A DNA stretch of 64,000 nt from Atopsyche davidsoni. Lineage: Eukaryota; Arthropoda; Insecta; Trichoptera; Hydrobiosidae. Positions within the stretch are counted from its first letter, which is position 1, and every line of letters begins with the position of its first letter. This document shows, piece by piece, positions 45,891-58,109 of the stretch. The position numbers and the translations under genes are program-made. The stretch lies in NCBI GenBank assembly GCA_022113835.1, contig JAILWY010000006.1, forward strand, positions 10,462,501 through 10,526,500, in the 5' to 3' direction. The notes under the pieces were generated by a model that searched no databases, had not been told where the DNA came from, and saw only the letters and a list, made by a program, of their open reading frames with translations.

Positions 45891-46068
45891 TATAATGAAA
45901 ATAATAACTTTTTATTTAAATCTTCACAGTGAGTTTATCAGAATATTATTTTTATTTATCAGTCACATCTGATGATGACCCGGTATAGGGTCGAAACTAG
46001 TTATGCAAAATAATATTCTAATAAACTCACTGTGAAGATTTAAATAAAAAGTTATTATTTTCATTATA
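45891..46068. mobile_element. Palindromic fold-back element
   Basis: Arms of about 58 bp (TATAATGAAAATAATAACTT... and its inverse) enclose a roughly 60-bp centre containing GATGATGACCCGGTATAGGG and GTCGAAACTAGTT. The arms are near-identical, suggesting a recent insertion. Confidence 0.85.
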
Positions 46069-46819
46069 TATAATTAAATATTATTCTGGTTTTTCTGAAA
46101 CTTTTCTATATTTATTGTATAACGTATTATCAACAAAAAAATAAATAAATAAAGTCGACTAGACTAATCAATGCAAAAAAATATGACATGATTTGTTCAT
46201 CGTAACAACTACACAAATTTATCATGGCTGTGAAATTTAATATGGAATCAGCATCACTATACTCGTATAATACAACATTATTGTGCTGTAGTACTTATTG
46301 TTTCACGTGGTCTTTTTATTGCGATGGTTTAATATGATTGGTTTTTTAGTTTAATTTTGAAGAGCTTGATTAACCAACTAATATCACAAGCGTGTTATGT
46401 GATGTAGCATTTTTTCCACCTTTGCTTTATAATAATGCTACTATTTACTGCTAAGTTTTGTTAGTTTTTTATTCAGTACGTAAGACATATTAAATAAATA
46501 TCGTCTGACAAAAGTACATTTATTTGTTCGCTCGCATTTAGCTGATGTTCATTTAGTCATAATTTTGATTTTTATACATATCATCGAATTCATTCAATGT
46601 AATTTTACCAAATAAAAGCATTTATTTTGTTTTTAAACGAATACGAGATTATTAATAATTTAGAATATAAAATGGAAAGTTATTACGTTGAAAATATTTT
46701 ACTTGTCAGGAAATAACTTTCAAACCACAAGTGTAAGTAAATATAACAAAATGAAGTTCAAGAGTATGAAAATAAAAAAAAATGCGTTTTTTTAAATTAA
46801 ATATATTTATTTATATACA

Positions 46820-47413
46820 GTAATACCCCGCTTTACGCGACCCCGTTATGCGCGGTTTCACTATAACGCGAATTTTAAATTTCGCATTAAAATACCTCGC
46901 ATGTATATGTATAAACATTATGTAGTCATTGACTTCTCTTAACAATTAAAAACAGCGTTGGGTGTTATGAACGTATTTTAAAAGAACGCAAAAGAAACGC
47001 TACCCAATAGACAATACATGTATTTTTCAGTAAAAATAACATGTAATACTGCATGAAGTGTTCTTAGAATTAAAGTGATTGATTCAAATGATTCGTATTT
47101 TTTGTATTAAGTTTTGACTATGTATGTATGTCTATTTACGGATAGGTCTATCAGATGCGTATTTATTACCCATTACGGGTTTATTATATTATTACTAATA
47201 TGATTAGGCACATTAGTTCATATATAGAAGATGACTTAAAGAAACTCTCAGAAAAATATCATCGTGATTTGTGTGGGATGATGGTCACGATGATATTTTT
47301 CTGAGAGTTTCTTCATCTTCTATATATGAACTAATGTGCCTAATCATATTAGTAATATGTATGTATGTTTAATCGTAAACCCCGATATACGTATCCTTCG
47401 CGTATTACTGTAC
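46820..47413. mobile_element. Pogo/Tigger-like MITE, copy 2, split by an insertion
   Basis: Matches 19105-19516 block for block (AATACCCCGCTTTACGCGAC start, shared TGTATTTTTCAGTAAAAATA). The match is interrupted at about 47135-47366 by a tRNA-like fold-back element, after which TATGTATGTTTAATCGTAAA resumes. Confidence 0.8.
47140..47366. mobile_element. tRNA-like fold-back element nested in the MITE
   Basis: Arms ACTAATATGATTAGGCACAT... and the exact inverse meet head to head near 47280 with hardly any loop, forming a near-perfect hairpin of about 75 bp per arm. Same family as 11936-12425. Confidence 0.8.
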
Positions 47414-47499
47414 ACACTGATTTTTTGAGTTAGGATAGGTCAGGGTAGTGTTTCGGGTTTATATAAGATGATACATGTCCGTTACTTTTCAAGTGATCT

Positions 47500-47775
47500 A
47501 GGGATTTGACAACTCCCCCCGCAGAGTGCGGCGAGGCGGTGAGGGGCGGCGGTGCCGGGGCCGGGGCCGGGGCCGGGGCCGGGGCTGATGCTGGGGCCGA
47601 TCGGATCGCTCGAAGGTGTCTCCGAAATGACAATCGACAAAATAATCACCGATAAGTGTCGCCGCGGCGAGTCGATACCCCGCGGGGCGCCTCGGGGGGC
47701 GGGGCCGCCGTGCGCGCGCCGCCGGGGTTGCCAGCGCGGGCCCGGGAATCCCCACTTTTCCAACATGGGAAATTT
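47500..47775. other. GC-rich island with GGGGCC tandem repeat
   Basis: A CpG-rich block of about 270 bp in AT-rich surroundings, with a run of GGGGCC units at about 47553-47586. Open frames across it on both strands are repeat artefacts. It could be a promoter of an unseen transcript. Confidence 0.6.
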
Positions 47776-48714
47776 CAATTCATTTAAATTTATTTCCCTT
47801 CTTCAATGTAAGCCGGCCTTCGTCTTCGATTTAATGCGAATGCGTCCTCCCATACACATTCTACTCTAACAAATGTGGTGTCTGCGAACACATCTCTCGT
47901 CATCATCCCCCAATATTGGCACACCGAAATTTAACATTCGATGTATACTTTAAACGTTGAAAGTTTTAACAAAGAAGTGTCTGCGATATTTTTGAAAGCA
48001 TATCAATATGTTATTTATATTTTTGACGGTCGAGAAAGGCTTGTCAATTTAAAATAAAAAAGTGTTCGGTAGTAATTGAGTTTAAAGCAGGCCATAACAT
48101 ACTAAATGTAAAACTTGTAAAAAACACGCTGCTAAATTAATCAATGATTTGAAAAGCTTAAGCTGTTTTCAGGTTTACAACTATATATTATTCAATACAG
48201 TTTCTTTTATACTGCTTTGTATCAAATAAAAATAAATTGTTAATGCGTCCAATAAGACGTGCCATTTTAAATACATATTTTAATAAATTACTATTTCATA
48301 TTAACCATGTGAATATATATTTTTAGTATCACGTCGTATGCAAATGGGTTATGAAATGGGATCTGTATGCAATGAACAAGGAACCTAATTAATAAAAATC
48401 AATTACTGTGATTCTATAAGAAATATATCTTCTTCATCAGGTGCCTCTCCTCAGAAGAGGTTGACAATCATTTCACTGAGCATGCTGAACCAGTGTTCAT
48501 GGTTTTCTAAAGGGAAAATAGTGTTGTGGGTTCCCGGGTCCTTCTACACCGAAGTCTGCAAATTACTGCTGCCCAATAGCATTATTATATTATTCTTTCC
48601 TTACAAAACTCTGGCGTTTAGATCTGATACTCTTGCAGCAAGCTACAGAAACAATAGCAGGAGCACCCCCGCACGTACTTCCAGAGCACATCCCTTCACA
48701 ATCATTCGAAGTCT

Positions 48715-49262
48715 ACTACAGTAAAACCTCGATATAACGGACTTCGGATATAACGGACGAAAAATCCGACGAAATGTAAAATAATTAAAAACGTTTTAAA
48801 GGCGAAACTGTAAAAATCGTAATTTTCGAGAGTTAATTATAAAAAAAATTGCAGTTTAGTAGGAAAACCGAAACGAAACGCGTCGATATCAAACTGTAAA
48901 ATGTAAAAAAAGTGTAAGCTTGGGGATGTGGGTTTCAAATCCCACACAAATCACGATGATATTGTTTTGACAGTTTCTTTAATTAATTTTTAATATTTGA
49001 AAAAATGTACATAATCATTATTAATCAATAAAACCTGTATAGGCAAAATCGTACTTCCTGTGAGACGGTCTTCACAAAAATCAATAAACGAATAAATTTT
49101 ATTTTACTATATATTTTACCCTCCCCGCTTTCTTCAATCTGTTGCTTGCGCATCGCTGCCGTTCTGTACCCTGAGTGTGTGTAAATAGGGTACAGTAAAA
49201 CGTCAATATAACGGACCAATTGAGGGGGAGGGGGTGTCCGTTAAATCCGAAATTCCGTTGTA
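48715..49262. repeat. Pogo/Tigger-type termini and tRNA-like repeat
   Basis: Two copies of a CAGTAAAAC-TC-ATATAACGGA terminus occur in the same orientation (48719 and 49192). Between them at 48918-49080 is a tRNA-like repeat (TTGGGGATGTGGGTTTCAAA, B-box with one extra T). These are fragments rather than a complete element. Confidence 0.6.
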
Positions 49263-49281
49263 TAAAAATAGGTTTAAAATA

Positions 49282-49695
49282 AATTTAATCTACATTGACT
49301 ACCTGGAGAAGGGCTATGACCCTGTCACAGGGCTCTACTATGCCGAATTATTGGGCCGATTCGACGCCGAATTGCAAATAAAACGCCCCCATTTGGCGAA
49401 GAAAAAAGTACTCTTCCACCACTACGAACTACTTCCCCATCCACCGTATTCTCCAGATTTGACCCCGTGCGATTTTTTTTGTTTCCATACTTGAAAAAGT
49501 CACTGGCTGGGCAGAAATTTAAGTCGAATGAGGAGGTCATCGCCGCCACGGAGGCCTACTCTGCAGACCTCGAGAAAACGTATTTTTCAGATGGGTTAAA
49601 GAAGTCAAGTGTATTGAGCTAAAAGGAGGCTATTTTGAGAAATAAATCGCCACTTTTTTTTTATGTAGGCTTAGTACTTATCGGACCGCCCTCGT
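49282..49695 (+). pseudogene. Mariner transposase C-terminal remnant
   Basis: Frames read KRPHLAKKKVLFHH, then PPYSPDLTPCDFF, and after a frame break KKSLAGQKFKSNEEVIAATE. This is the C-terminal third of a SETMAR/mariner-type transposase with the catalytic middle deleted and at least one frameshift. It is of a different mariner lineage (DLTPCDF) from the copies at 11902 and 20947 (DLSPLDY). Confidence 0.75.
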
Positions 49696-49779
49696 GTAAA
49701 TATTCTCGTGGTGAGTGAGTAAAAGAAAGATCTAGCGTGATAGTCAATATGATGAGGCACGAGTGGGGGAGTTTTCCCG

Positions 49780-49995
49780 ATGTCGCGCGGGCGCCGGGGG
49801 CGGGCGGATGGCAGCACCGGGGGGGTGGGGCGGGGTGGGGGCGGGGGCGGGGCGGGGCGAGGCGGGGCGGGGCGGGGCGGACGGGGGCGGGGGCAGTGCG
49901 AGCGCGCCGCGCCACCAGCACGGACGGTCCCCGCGCGCGCCTGGCCTGCAGTGCCGCGACCGCCCCCGGCCGGCAGCCGACCCAGGGACACGCTC
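49780..49995. other. G-rich island (GGGGCGG-type tandem)
   Basis: Over 200 bp very rich in G on the + strand, including GGGGCGGGGCGAGGCGGGGC and many G-runs of 3-5. Possible CpG-island promoter or G-quadruplex-prone DNA. The Pro/Ala and Gly/Arg frames here are not credible genes. Confidence 0.7.
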
Positions 49996-49999
49996 GCGA

Positions 50000-52900
50000 G
50001 GGAGCCCCCTTTTACACAAGTAAAATATCAACTGTCCACCACATATCGTGCTTACAAAAATCACAAAAAAAAAAAAAAAATCAAATAAAACTCAAAACAT
50101 ATTAAAAAAAAAATTATTACATGTAAACTTTAAAAAAATTTATTAGTGCAAAATCACGGTTAAAATCCTTCAGTTCCGAAACTTTTGATTGCAGCGAAAT
50201 CGTTATTATTTCAAAAGTGCTATGAAGAATGAAGACATTAAACATTTGCGCGAATCGAATTTCCGTCGTCCGCTAGCGAAAATCGTAAATCTCGTGTATC
50301 AATATCCGACGCCCACTTTTTTGAATTCGTTTTTTTTTTTTTTTTTTCAGAGCGCGACGCCGGCGTAACAATAATACCCGAAACGGAAGCGTTTGAGTTC
50401 GTTCGAAATTTAAATCACGAGTGATTCAAATGTCGAGTGGAAATTTTAAATATATTAACAGCTGGAAAGCGAGACACGTGGCTCGAGTTTTTTTGCTCTC
50501 CGCTTGTCGGGACGCAGGAATAAGTACGATAGGACGAACGGCTTTGTTTTAAATAAATGTTATTAATTAAATAGTCTACAGGGCCGTGCGGAGTGCGAGT
50601 AGGGCGAGCGCGCAGCTGTCGAGGCGCGATCCCTCTAAATTCTCGAATAAGTCTGTTTGCGTTTTTCGAGCCATAACTCCGCGCCGGGCTGTTCCGACCT
50701 TTAAAGGCCCCCCGGCAGCGTGATTTCAGTCTGCCACTGTTTGCCATGACGTCATGACCAATTTTTAAGGCTTATCCGCACATATCTGCTTTGGAAATTT
50801 TATTGAAGTGACCCCGAGTAGTTTTGCGAAAGCTGCATTATATTCGATAAATATTGGCAACAAATATTTTTTTTCATTACATGGGGTTCTTGAGTTTTGT
50901 GCAAGCACCTCTCGTCTGGAAGGTAATTGTCATTTTCACATTTTCCTAACAATATAGACAAAGTCTAAAGAACTCGGCCGAAAAGTGCACGCTCTCAGAG
51001 AGGTGCGCTCACTTCAATGTATCCGACAAAATGGATCTTGGAGTACTGCGTTGAAATCATCACAACGTTTGATGTTTCTCAATACTTTTTTCCTGAAAAT
51101 GAAACGAAACGTTGAAATTTCAAAAATAAGAAACGCGGCTTAACACTCAGGAACGTTGTATCAGTTATAACAATGTCCGCTATAACTTTCCGACACACAG
51201 TTTACTTTCATGCTGTTTTGCGTGTTTCAGGGTCTTTCATAAATATATAAATTGTATTGGCTTTAGAATTTTAAAGAATTATTTTGTATATAATTTTGGT
51301 TTTGTACAAGATATTGAATAGTCATTACATTGATTTATATAATAATATATATTTTTAAAAACTTCCACGATTCAATGCAAACACGTTTTCTCTTTTATTT
51401 CTTTTTTTCAATAGATTTCAGTCGTTTCTCGAGGGGTTCTTCTGGCTAAAATATCGGAGGACTGTATTTTCTAGCGATGATATAAATATGTTGTTCTATT
51501 TTAAATATCATCATTTATTTAATACTCAATACAACCTTTTAATATTCATGTTTTTCCAATATTGGTAACTCATATATAAGCGGTCGATAATCATCTGTTT
51601 ATGTTGCTTGACGAAGTCCTTGAAAGGCAAAAGCTACCACTCCAAACATATTTCGTATTCTTTTAGAAATTCACTTATTCATATTTATTATAAAAAAAGT
51701 ACTTAATCTTGGTCAGCAATGTAACATCAAATGCGCCCTGAAGCTTAAATCAATTTGTACGTACAAAACAAATATTTTATTTTAAATTCGCAGTATGATT
51801 ATATTAAAAAAAATTACCCGAATTTATCAATTTAATATAAATGAAAATTCCTGAAGCGACACATGATTTTTGTTATTCTGCGCATATTTATACTCTGAAG
51901 GTTCTAAAATGAATTTTAAAGAGAAATCATATATGACGTTTATACAGAATGAGTCAAAACTTGTTACAAACCTTTCGATCAGTGATTTCCATTGATGTAT
52001 AACACGAAAATTCATAGCACAGTTTTTAAATCATATTTATTACTTTTAAAACCAGCGTCTGTGCTGCCCGATGACACCCCCCGATATGTCAACATTATGT
52101 CGTCACGATCCCTCAAATACTTGCCGCCAATTGCAGTAGTGATTTTTGAAACCTATATTAGCGTAACTACGAATTCAATGAGATTTGGATAAACGCTTGA
52201 AATATGAGAAAAAAATATTCACATAATTGATGTCTGTAACACATTTAGAATGTGAAAAGTATGAAATGTTTTAAAGCCGTATTTTGCGATACGTACTTCT
52301 GAAAAAATAGAGCGAGGCACATTGAGCAGGGGCTGTGGCTGGGGCGTTCATTCTGTTCGGGGGAAATCCCCTTTATTCCGTATCGAAATATAAATTGATC
52401 TGACGTCGAAATAATGGTCTTCCCCGTTTAACAATTCACAATGGACGTCCGACCGCGGCGGCCCATTCAGCGCGATCCTGCGAGACGTCTCATTGAAATC
52501 AAGCCGCGCATTCAATCAAGAATCACGATATTTTATGTTTGTGTAAACTATATTAATACTCGTTTATGAAAATATTGTTCAATTTATTTTTCTGGATAAA
52601 TTTTGATATGAAATACCCAAATGGATAAGAGATTTCAATCATATTTGTATATAAGCGCTTTCGGATTTTATGGCCTGAAGCCTGTAACACATTTGAACCA
52701 CCCTGTATGTAAACGTTGATGAATCGTTGTTACAGCTAGGTATATAACATGAAGCTGAGATATTCGTACTATTTGTATAAAGTCGCGCATTAAATCTAGA
52801 ATAACATTGAAAAATAAATGAGTATATTTTATAGACGTACGTATATAGACTTCTAACTACGTGAAGATTTTTTATTATCTACGAAAAGCAGGTTTCATTT

Positions 52901-55900
52901 GTAATACTACACATTTAAACATCATTAATTTTTGATTGTCAAAGCTTTTGCCTTTTTGCAAAATTTAATTAAACCCACGATATTCTCTGAAGGCTTCAAT
53001 GAAACATAAAAGCGAAGTAATTCACAATACTTGAGCTAAAAATAAACATTTGTCCAGGATTAAATACTACACTATTAAAGACGTAGTTAATGTTAAAACA
53101 TAAAATTCAGTGTTGTAGGTTGAAATAATAACCAATCCACGCTTGTGAAATAACATCGTTTAAGTGGTTTTCTATACAATATTAACTTGAATAATAATAC
53201 AAAACTGGTTGTTTCATTTTATAACAACCCGAAAACGTCTTTATAAAACCTGGCGTGTTGTATAGTTGGCGGAAAATCCATGTTGCTTAATTTATTTCGC
53301 ATTTGAATATTAGAAGCCGAAAACCCGAGTGGCTTACCTCGATACAAGCAGATTTATGGAAATGGTACGCAAGACAGGCGTGTCTCGGCTCCAACGCCTG
53401 TTATGTAAAATGTAGAATGTTTATCGAGCGAATCACCTTTCACTCGCGATCCCTCACCACCTGCCCCTCCCCCCTGCCTCCCGGGGCTTCAACCCCCTGC
53501 ACCCCCTGGCACCCCCTGGCACCCCCACGCCTGGCTGGAGGGCTTGCCTGAATTTGTCAAAAATCTCATTAAGATGGAACACGTGTATTTTCACGCACCT
53601 ATCAAGGCTTCGATATATAACTGCCCGATAAAACATCTTGCATTATGGATGCCACTGTAATCACGTACTCGTACATATTGAGTACTATAAATTAAACCAG
53701 TCTGCCGTGTGTAAAAAAATATTACATTTATAGATTGATAAAATCCAATTCTAAATACTTATTTTTTACAAGATGTCAACCAATCACTTTTAAATTCAGC
53801 CGCATACAAAAAAACATAAACTCATACATCATTTTTTTAATAAAATGCCATAATTTTTTTTTGTGTTTTTATATCTTTTGATAGCAATGAATAGTCCAAC
53901 GGTTAGAAGGTTACTAAATATTTTTAAATATATGCTTTCGCCTTTCAGGGACGTCTGAGTTTGATGAAGCTCTTTTCACAAAAAATATAACAATCATTTA
54001 TCTATATATAAATTTTAAATTCAGCAACATCAACTTGTCTACTGTAGATGGGTTTTTTGCGAAACTGGAATTCTGATGACTAAATAAAAAAAATATGCCC
54101 AGCTTTAATTTAAAATATTGAAAAATGTTTTATATCACAAAAATAGCGCATTTGATATTTGTATTAGCAATGCAGGGATGAATTCAAGCTTACACATTTT
54201 TCAACGTATTTGCCTAGCATGCATTCCGCCCTTAAATAAACAGTCCGCAATTAGCAGCTGAAACGGTGCACACTGCGGGCGTTGTGTTAGAACTTGCACA
54301 AAAACTCGCCAAGCAAATAGCGCTAATTGCAAATGAAGTTATGGCGCAAAATTGAGACCGAAATGAAAATTTCACTTGACCTAATTAGTATGCACGCGAA
54401 GAACTGCTCGGAAAGTGTGTCGATTTTGCTTCGAGTCCTCGCCACCGTCGGACACAGCCCCTGCTCGATATTACTGCTGTGCTGTCAAGCTGCCTGCACA
54501 CCCTGCTACACAACCGACAACCGCACAGCAGCTGCCCAACAGCTGTTTCGCATTGTATGCTTAGATGAAACTGAGGAAAAAAAAAACACCCAAAATAACA
54601 GCGCTCCACCATTTCGGTTGTGTTGCACAGTGTATAGGCAGCTTTAGTTTTTATTAGGCCAAAAACTCAGCTGCACTATGTCAAAGCAAGTTTGTATATA
54701 AACCTTTTGTTTATTTATATTTTAACTCACTCTTTACTCTTTTAAAATTAATTTCAGTTCATTTAAAAGCTATTGTTTGAAAGCAACTTAATTACCTCTC
54801 CTCTATAAATTGGACGCTAAAATAATTAAAAATTTGAATAATTTGGCTGACAGTACTGTCAGGGTGAATCATCCCCGGAGGAGAATTCCCATTTCAGAAC
54901 ATCGCTGAAAGAAAGTTGAGTTGAAAATCGACAGTTTCAACTATTGAACTACGACAAAACAATTTTTTGTTTTGCAATTATTGATCAATTTTGGATTTTT
55001 TAAAAAAATACTTTTTTATGTTGCTTTAATAGTTTCTGAAATGAGCATTTCTTAAAATATCAAGATTAATGTGATAATTTCTGGCTGTGGGCGTTTTCAC
55101 CTTTCATGGGCTTCTTCATACTCAATGATCGTGACAGATGATTGTACTGTACTAAGTATTGAGCTATTTCTATTTGTGATTTTTAAATATTAAATGTGGG
55201 TCATAATTTAATGTTTAAGAGTTATTGATCTCTGGCCTTAAGCCACGTGCACATAGCGCTCACTCCCATGCAGGCTCTTATCGTAAACCCAGGACTCGAA
55301 GGCTTCTCCGACCCGCAGCCCCTGTGGTCCCGACGTGCACCGATTTTAACGGATTTCATTTTGAATTTACGTAATTCGACAGCTCCCCGTCGTTGTAGTC
55401 GGACGTAAATCTCACCAAGAGTAGGGGAGGCCTGAAAGTTCCAGGCCGTAAGCTCCTTAGCTCCGCGATTTGCTGCTCCGGAAGTATTTGGACGAGGGTT
55501 GACTGATAACGTCACGGGCGCTAAGCGGGCAGCCAACTTTCAGTGCTGCCCCCGAGCCGAGTCCGCCCACGACCGGGTCGCTATCGTTTGCACGGCATTT
55601 CGAAACTTACGATATTTCAACTTGACCCCTAACCAAACAGTAGACCTTCGATTCTAAGAAAGCTTCAAGAAAACACATTGCTTAAATCTTAATTGTTTTC
55701 CTCAACGTAGCGAGAAGCTACAAACGAACAGTGTATTTAATAAAAAATGAGTTTAGTAATGAATCAGGGTATCTTTGCCACAGCTGTTTAACTTCACTTT
55801 TTTAAGATCTTCACAAGATCTAAAGAAAGAAAAACTATTTTAAAAAATATAAAATGTTTCTTGCATTAGTCACAAATTTATAAAATAATTTAATCAATCG

Positions 55901-57000
55901 AGCATTACAAATAAGCAATTATTCGACAGTTTCTTAAACATTCAGTCAAAATAAAGCCATTATTGCAACTTATTCATCAATTGAAGGTGGTGCGTTAAAA
56001 AATGAGCAAGAAATTTTATTTATGGATAATTAAAAAAATCACGTGTGTTAAAAAATGTATTATTTATTATTCTTAGTAAACTTTGACAAAAAAGTAAAAA
56101 TACACTTAAATATAAACGTTTCAGTTGCGTGAAAGACGTTTCAGGGCAAGCTACGCTTTGCTCCCTGTGCAGGCTGCACGGCACTTCAGTCTGTGATTAT
56201 GTATCGTTTTTGTGCAAAACTCCAAACCAAGACCGATCGGTGAAATTAAAATAAACATACACATTAAATGTAGCAGGCTCTAGTAACTCACCCCGGACAA
56301 TGGGCCTGAAAATCAACTCTCGCCAGCGCAGCCGCCCATTAGCGATGGCGCGCCCTCATTGCACTCTTCCAAAGGATTTACGGTGCATTTAATGCGGTTC
56401 TCCATGTAGGCTAGCGTTTTTCATTTTTTATCGCATCCTCTATTTGCATAATATTCCACTAAGACCCGTGATCGATGGGTTTTTGCCCAGACTTGCCCGC
56501 CCCCCCCGGGCGTATTTTTAATTTGTGGTATGAAATACTACCCCCGGGATCCCGCACGAATGCCATATTGTCGGTAGCGGCGACTCAGCGGTTGGGCAGT
56601 TAATTACTAATGGAGGGATTTCTTATTTAACGCCATGCAATGAGAGATGAATTTTTGTTGTCAATTATTGGCATATTGCCGGCGCAAAATTTTGTTTTGA
56701 AGAATGCATATATTTGGGGGAAGAATTTACGACGGCTGCCTGTTTTGATCTGCTACTGTCATGAAAAGTAAATGTAAATCACACCCTGCGCGCTCAGTAT
56801 TGAACGACAGACGTTAAATAATGTTTATTTTGTTAAGAATGGTGACAAACGGCGGTAACTAATTTGGCCGAGAATCGAACCTGTGGATTTTCATTCATTA
56901 CCTCGGCATTCGGGAAGAATACTTAATGAGTCCCCGGACTCGATAAAACCGAGGCTCCGCTAATTTCCAGTTCGGTTGAAACGCTCGAGCAGAGCCCGCG
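50000..57000. other. 7-kb region without a recognisable gene
   Basis: AT-rich DNA with scattered GC-richer, non-repetitive blocks at 50590-50760, 52300-52520, 54230-54430, 55230-55600 and 56290-56560. The block at 55222-55536 has a 104-residue minus frame without a recognised family. As this region precedes a TEH gene, the blocks may be regulatory. Confidence 0.5.
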
Positions 57001-57139
57001 CGGGAGACGGCGCCGACAGGGCAGCGCGAGATCGGCCCAGTGCAGTGAGAGTGCGCCCGGGAACAGGGAACAGAGAACGGAGAACCGGGACGGTGGATGC
57101 GGGGGTGAGGATGTAAAGGCGGTGGTGGATGCGGTGAGC
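57000..57139 (+). promoter_or_regulatory. GC-rich 5' UTR/promoter region of the second TEH gene
   Basis: GC-rich DNA immediately upstream of the ATG at 57140. In-frame GTG codons upstream (57122) lack an ATG, so the start is set at 57140. Confidence 0.4.
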
Positions 57140-57826
57140 ATGCGCAGCGGCAGCTCGGAGCTGCTGCTGCGGGGGGGCGGGGTGGGCGGGCCGGGGGGGC
57201 CTCCCCCGCCTCCGGGGCGCGGCGCCCGTCTGCGCGCCCAGGCCGCCCGATGCGGCACGGCCCTGCTGGCGGCACTGGCGGCCGGCGGAGGAGGCGCGCT
57301 GCTGTTCCTCGTGCCCCTGTACGTGGACCCCGCGCTCTCCGCCCTGGCCGCCGACTTCCCCGCCGTGCCCGTCACCTGCACCACGGTGCGCCGCGAGGAG
57401 CGCAACGGCCTCATGGAGTGCATGGTGGCCTCCTGCCGCGAGGGCTGCACGGCGGACCTGTACCGCTGCACCAGAATCCACGTGAAGTACGAGGCCGAGG
57501 GCCGCTCGCACACGGCGCTGCTGCTCATCAACATCAAGGGCTGCGGGTACCCGCCGGCCGTGGACTGCCGCAACTTCACGGCGGAGTTCGGCGAGGAGGG
57601 CGCCGAGTTCCCGTGCTTCTGGTCTCGCGCGGACCGCGGCGTGGCCCTGCCGCACTACGACCGCGCGGAGCAGCTGGCCGTGGTGGCGCGCTTCCTCGCC
57701 GCGCCGCTCGTGCTGACGCTCGCCACGTCCGCCGCCCTGTGCGCGCTGCACTGCGACTGCCGCGCGCCCGCCCCGCGCCCTCGCCCGCGCCCGAGGCCCC
57801 GCCCGCGCCGCGAAGACCTCAGGTAG
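57140..57826 (+). CDS. TEH-family (TipE homologue) two-TM sodium-channel auxiliary subunit
   Basis: 228 aa in one exon as read. A Gly/Pro-rich cytoplasmic N-terminus (residues 1-36) precedes membrane segment 1 (about 37-61, ending LFLVPLYVDP). The extracellular loop carries the family hallmarks VASCREGCTADLYRC (about 97-110), NIKGCGYPP (131-139) and EFPCFWSRAD (156-165), followed by membrane segment 2 (about 179-205) and a Pro/Arg-repeat tail. TEH proteins modify gating and expression of the Para sodium channel. The loop is short, lacking the long insertion of Drosophila TipE, so it is closer to a TEH1-4 type, but I cannot say which. GC content is very high. The stop (AGG TAG) overlaps a plausible donor AG|GTAGGC, so a further 3' exon is possible. 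Confidence 0.88.
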   Translation: MRSGSSELLLRGGGVGGPGGPPPPPGRGARLRAQAARCGTALLAALAAGGGGALLFLVPLYVDPALSALAADFPAVPVTCTTVRREERNGLMECMVASCREGCTADLYRCTRIHVKYEAEGRSHTALLLINIKGCGYPPAVDCRNFTAEFGEEGAEFPCFWSRADRGVALPHYDRAEQLAVVARFLAAPLVLTLATSAALCALHCDCRAPAPRPRPRPRPRPRREDLR

Positions 57827-57896
57827 GCCCACACACACTGATCACACTAATCACACTAATCGCACTAATCACACTTCAACATTTCATATTTCTTAA

Positions 57897-58104
57897 TAAA
57901 ATACTTGAGTGATTTTCCACATTTTTCGTTTTTATTGGTGACCGGTTTCGCCAACCTTTCACGTTGGCATTATGAACACTGAAAGATTCGCGAAACCGGT
58001 CACAAATAAAAACGAGCATGTAGAAAATCACTCAAGCATTTTACTCAAAAGTATTAAAATGGAATTCCTCCAAGTACTCTCTGTTAAAAATATTGAATTT
58101 CTTA
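57897..58104. repeat. Fold-back repeat (family of 17190-17345)
   Basis: Arms AAATACTTGAGTGATTTTCC and inverse GAAAATCACTCAAGCATTTT enclose a second inverted pair GGTGACCGGTTTCGCC / GCGAAACCGGTCAC. The right flank matches the inverted flank of the copy at 17190. Confidence 0.75.
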
Positions 58105-58109
58105 ATCAC

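Noticed and set aside
47430..47870. Pro/Ala-rich frames over the GGGGCC island
   Set aside because: Open only because of GC-rich repeats; several mutually exclusive frames exist and none has recognisable domains.
49661..50105. Several 86-122 residue frames over the G-rich island
   Set aside because: Compositional artefacts (Gly/Arg, Pro/Ala) on both strands.
56898..57838. Long minus-strand and + frame-shifted open frames over TEH gene 2
   Set aside because: Shadows of the real + frame, whose family motifs are unambiguous; GC-rich codons leave other frames open.
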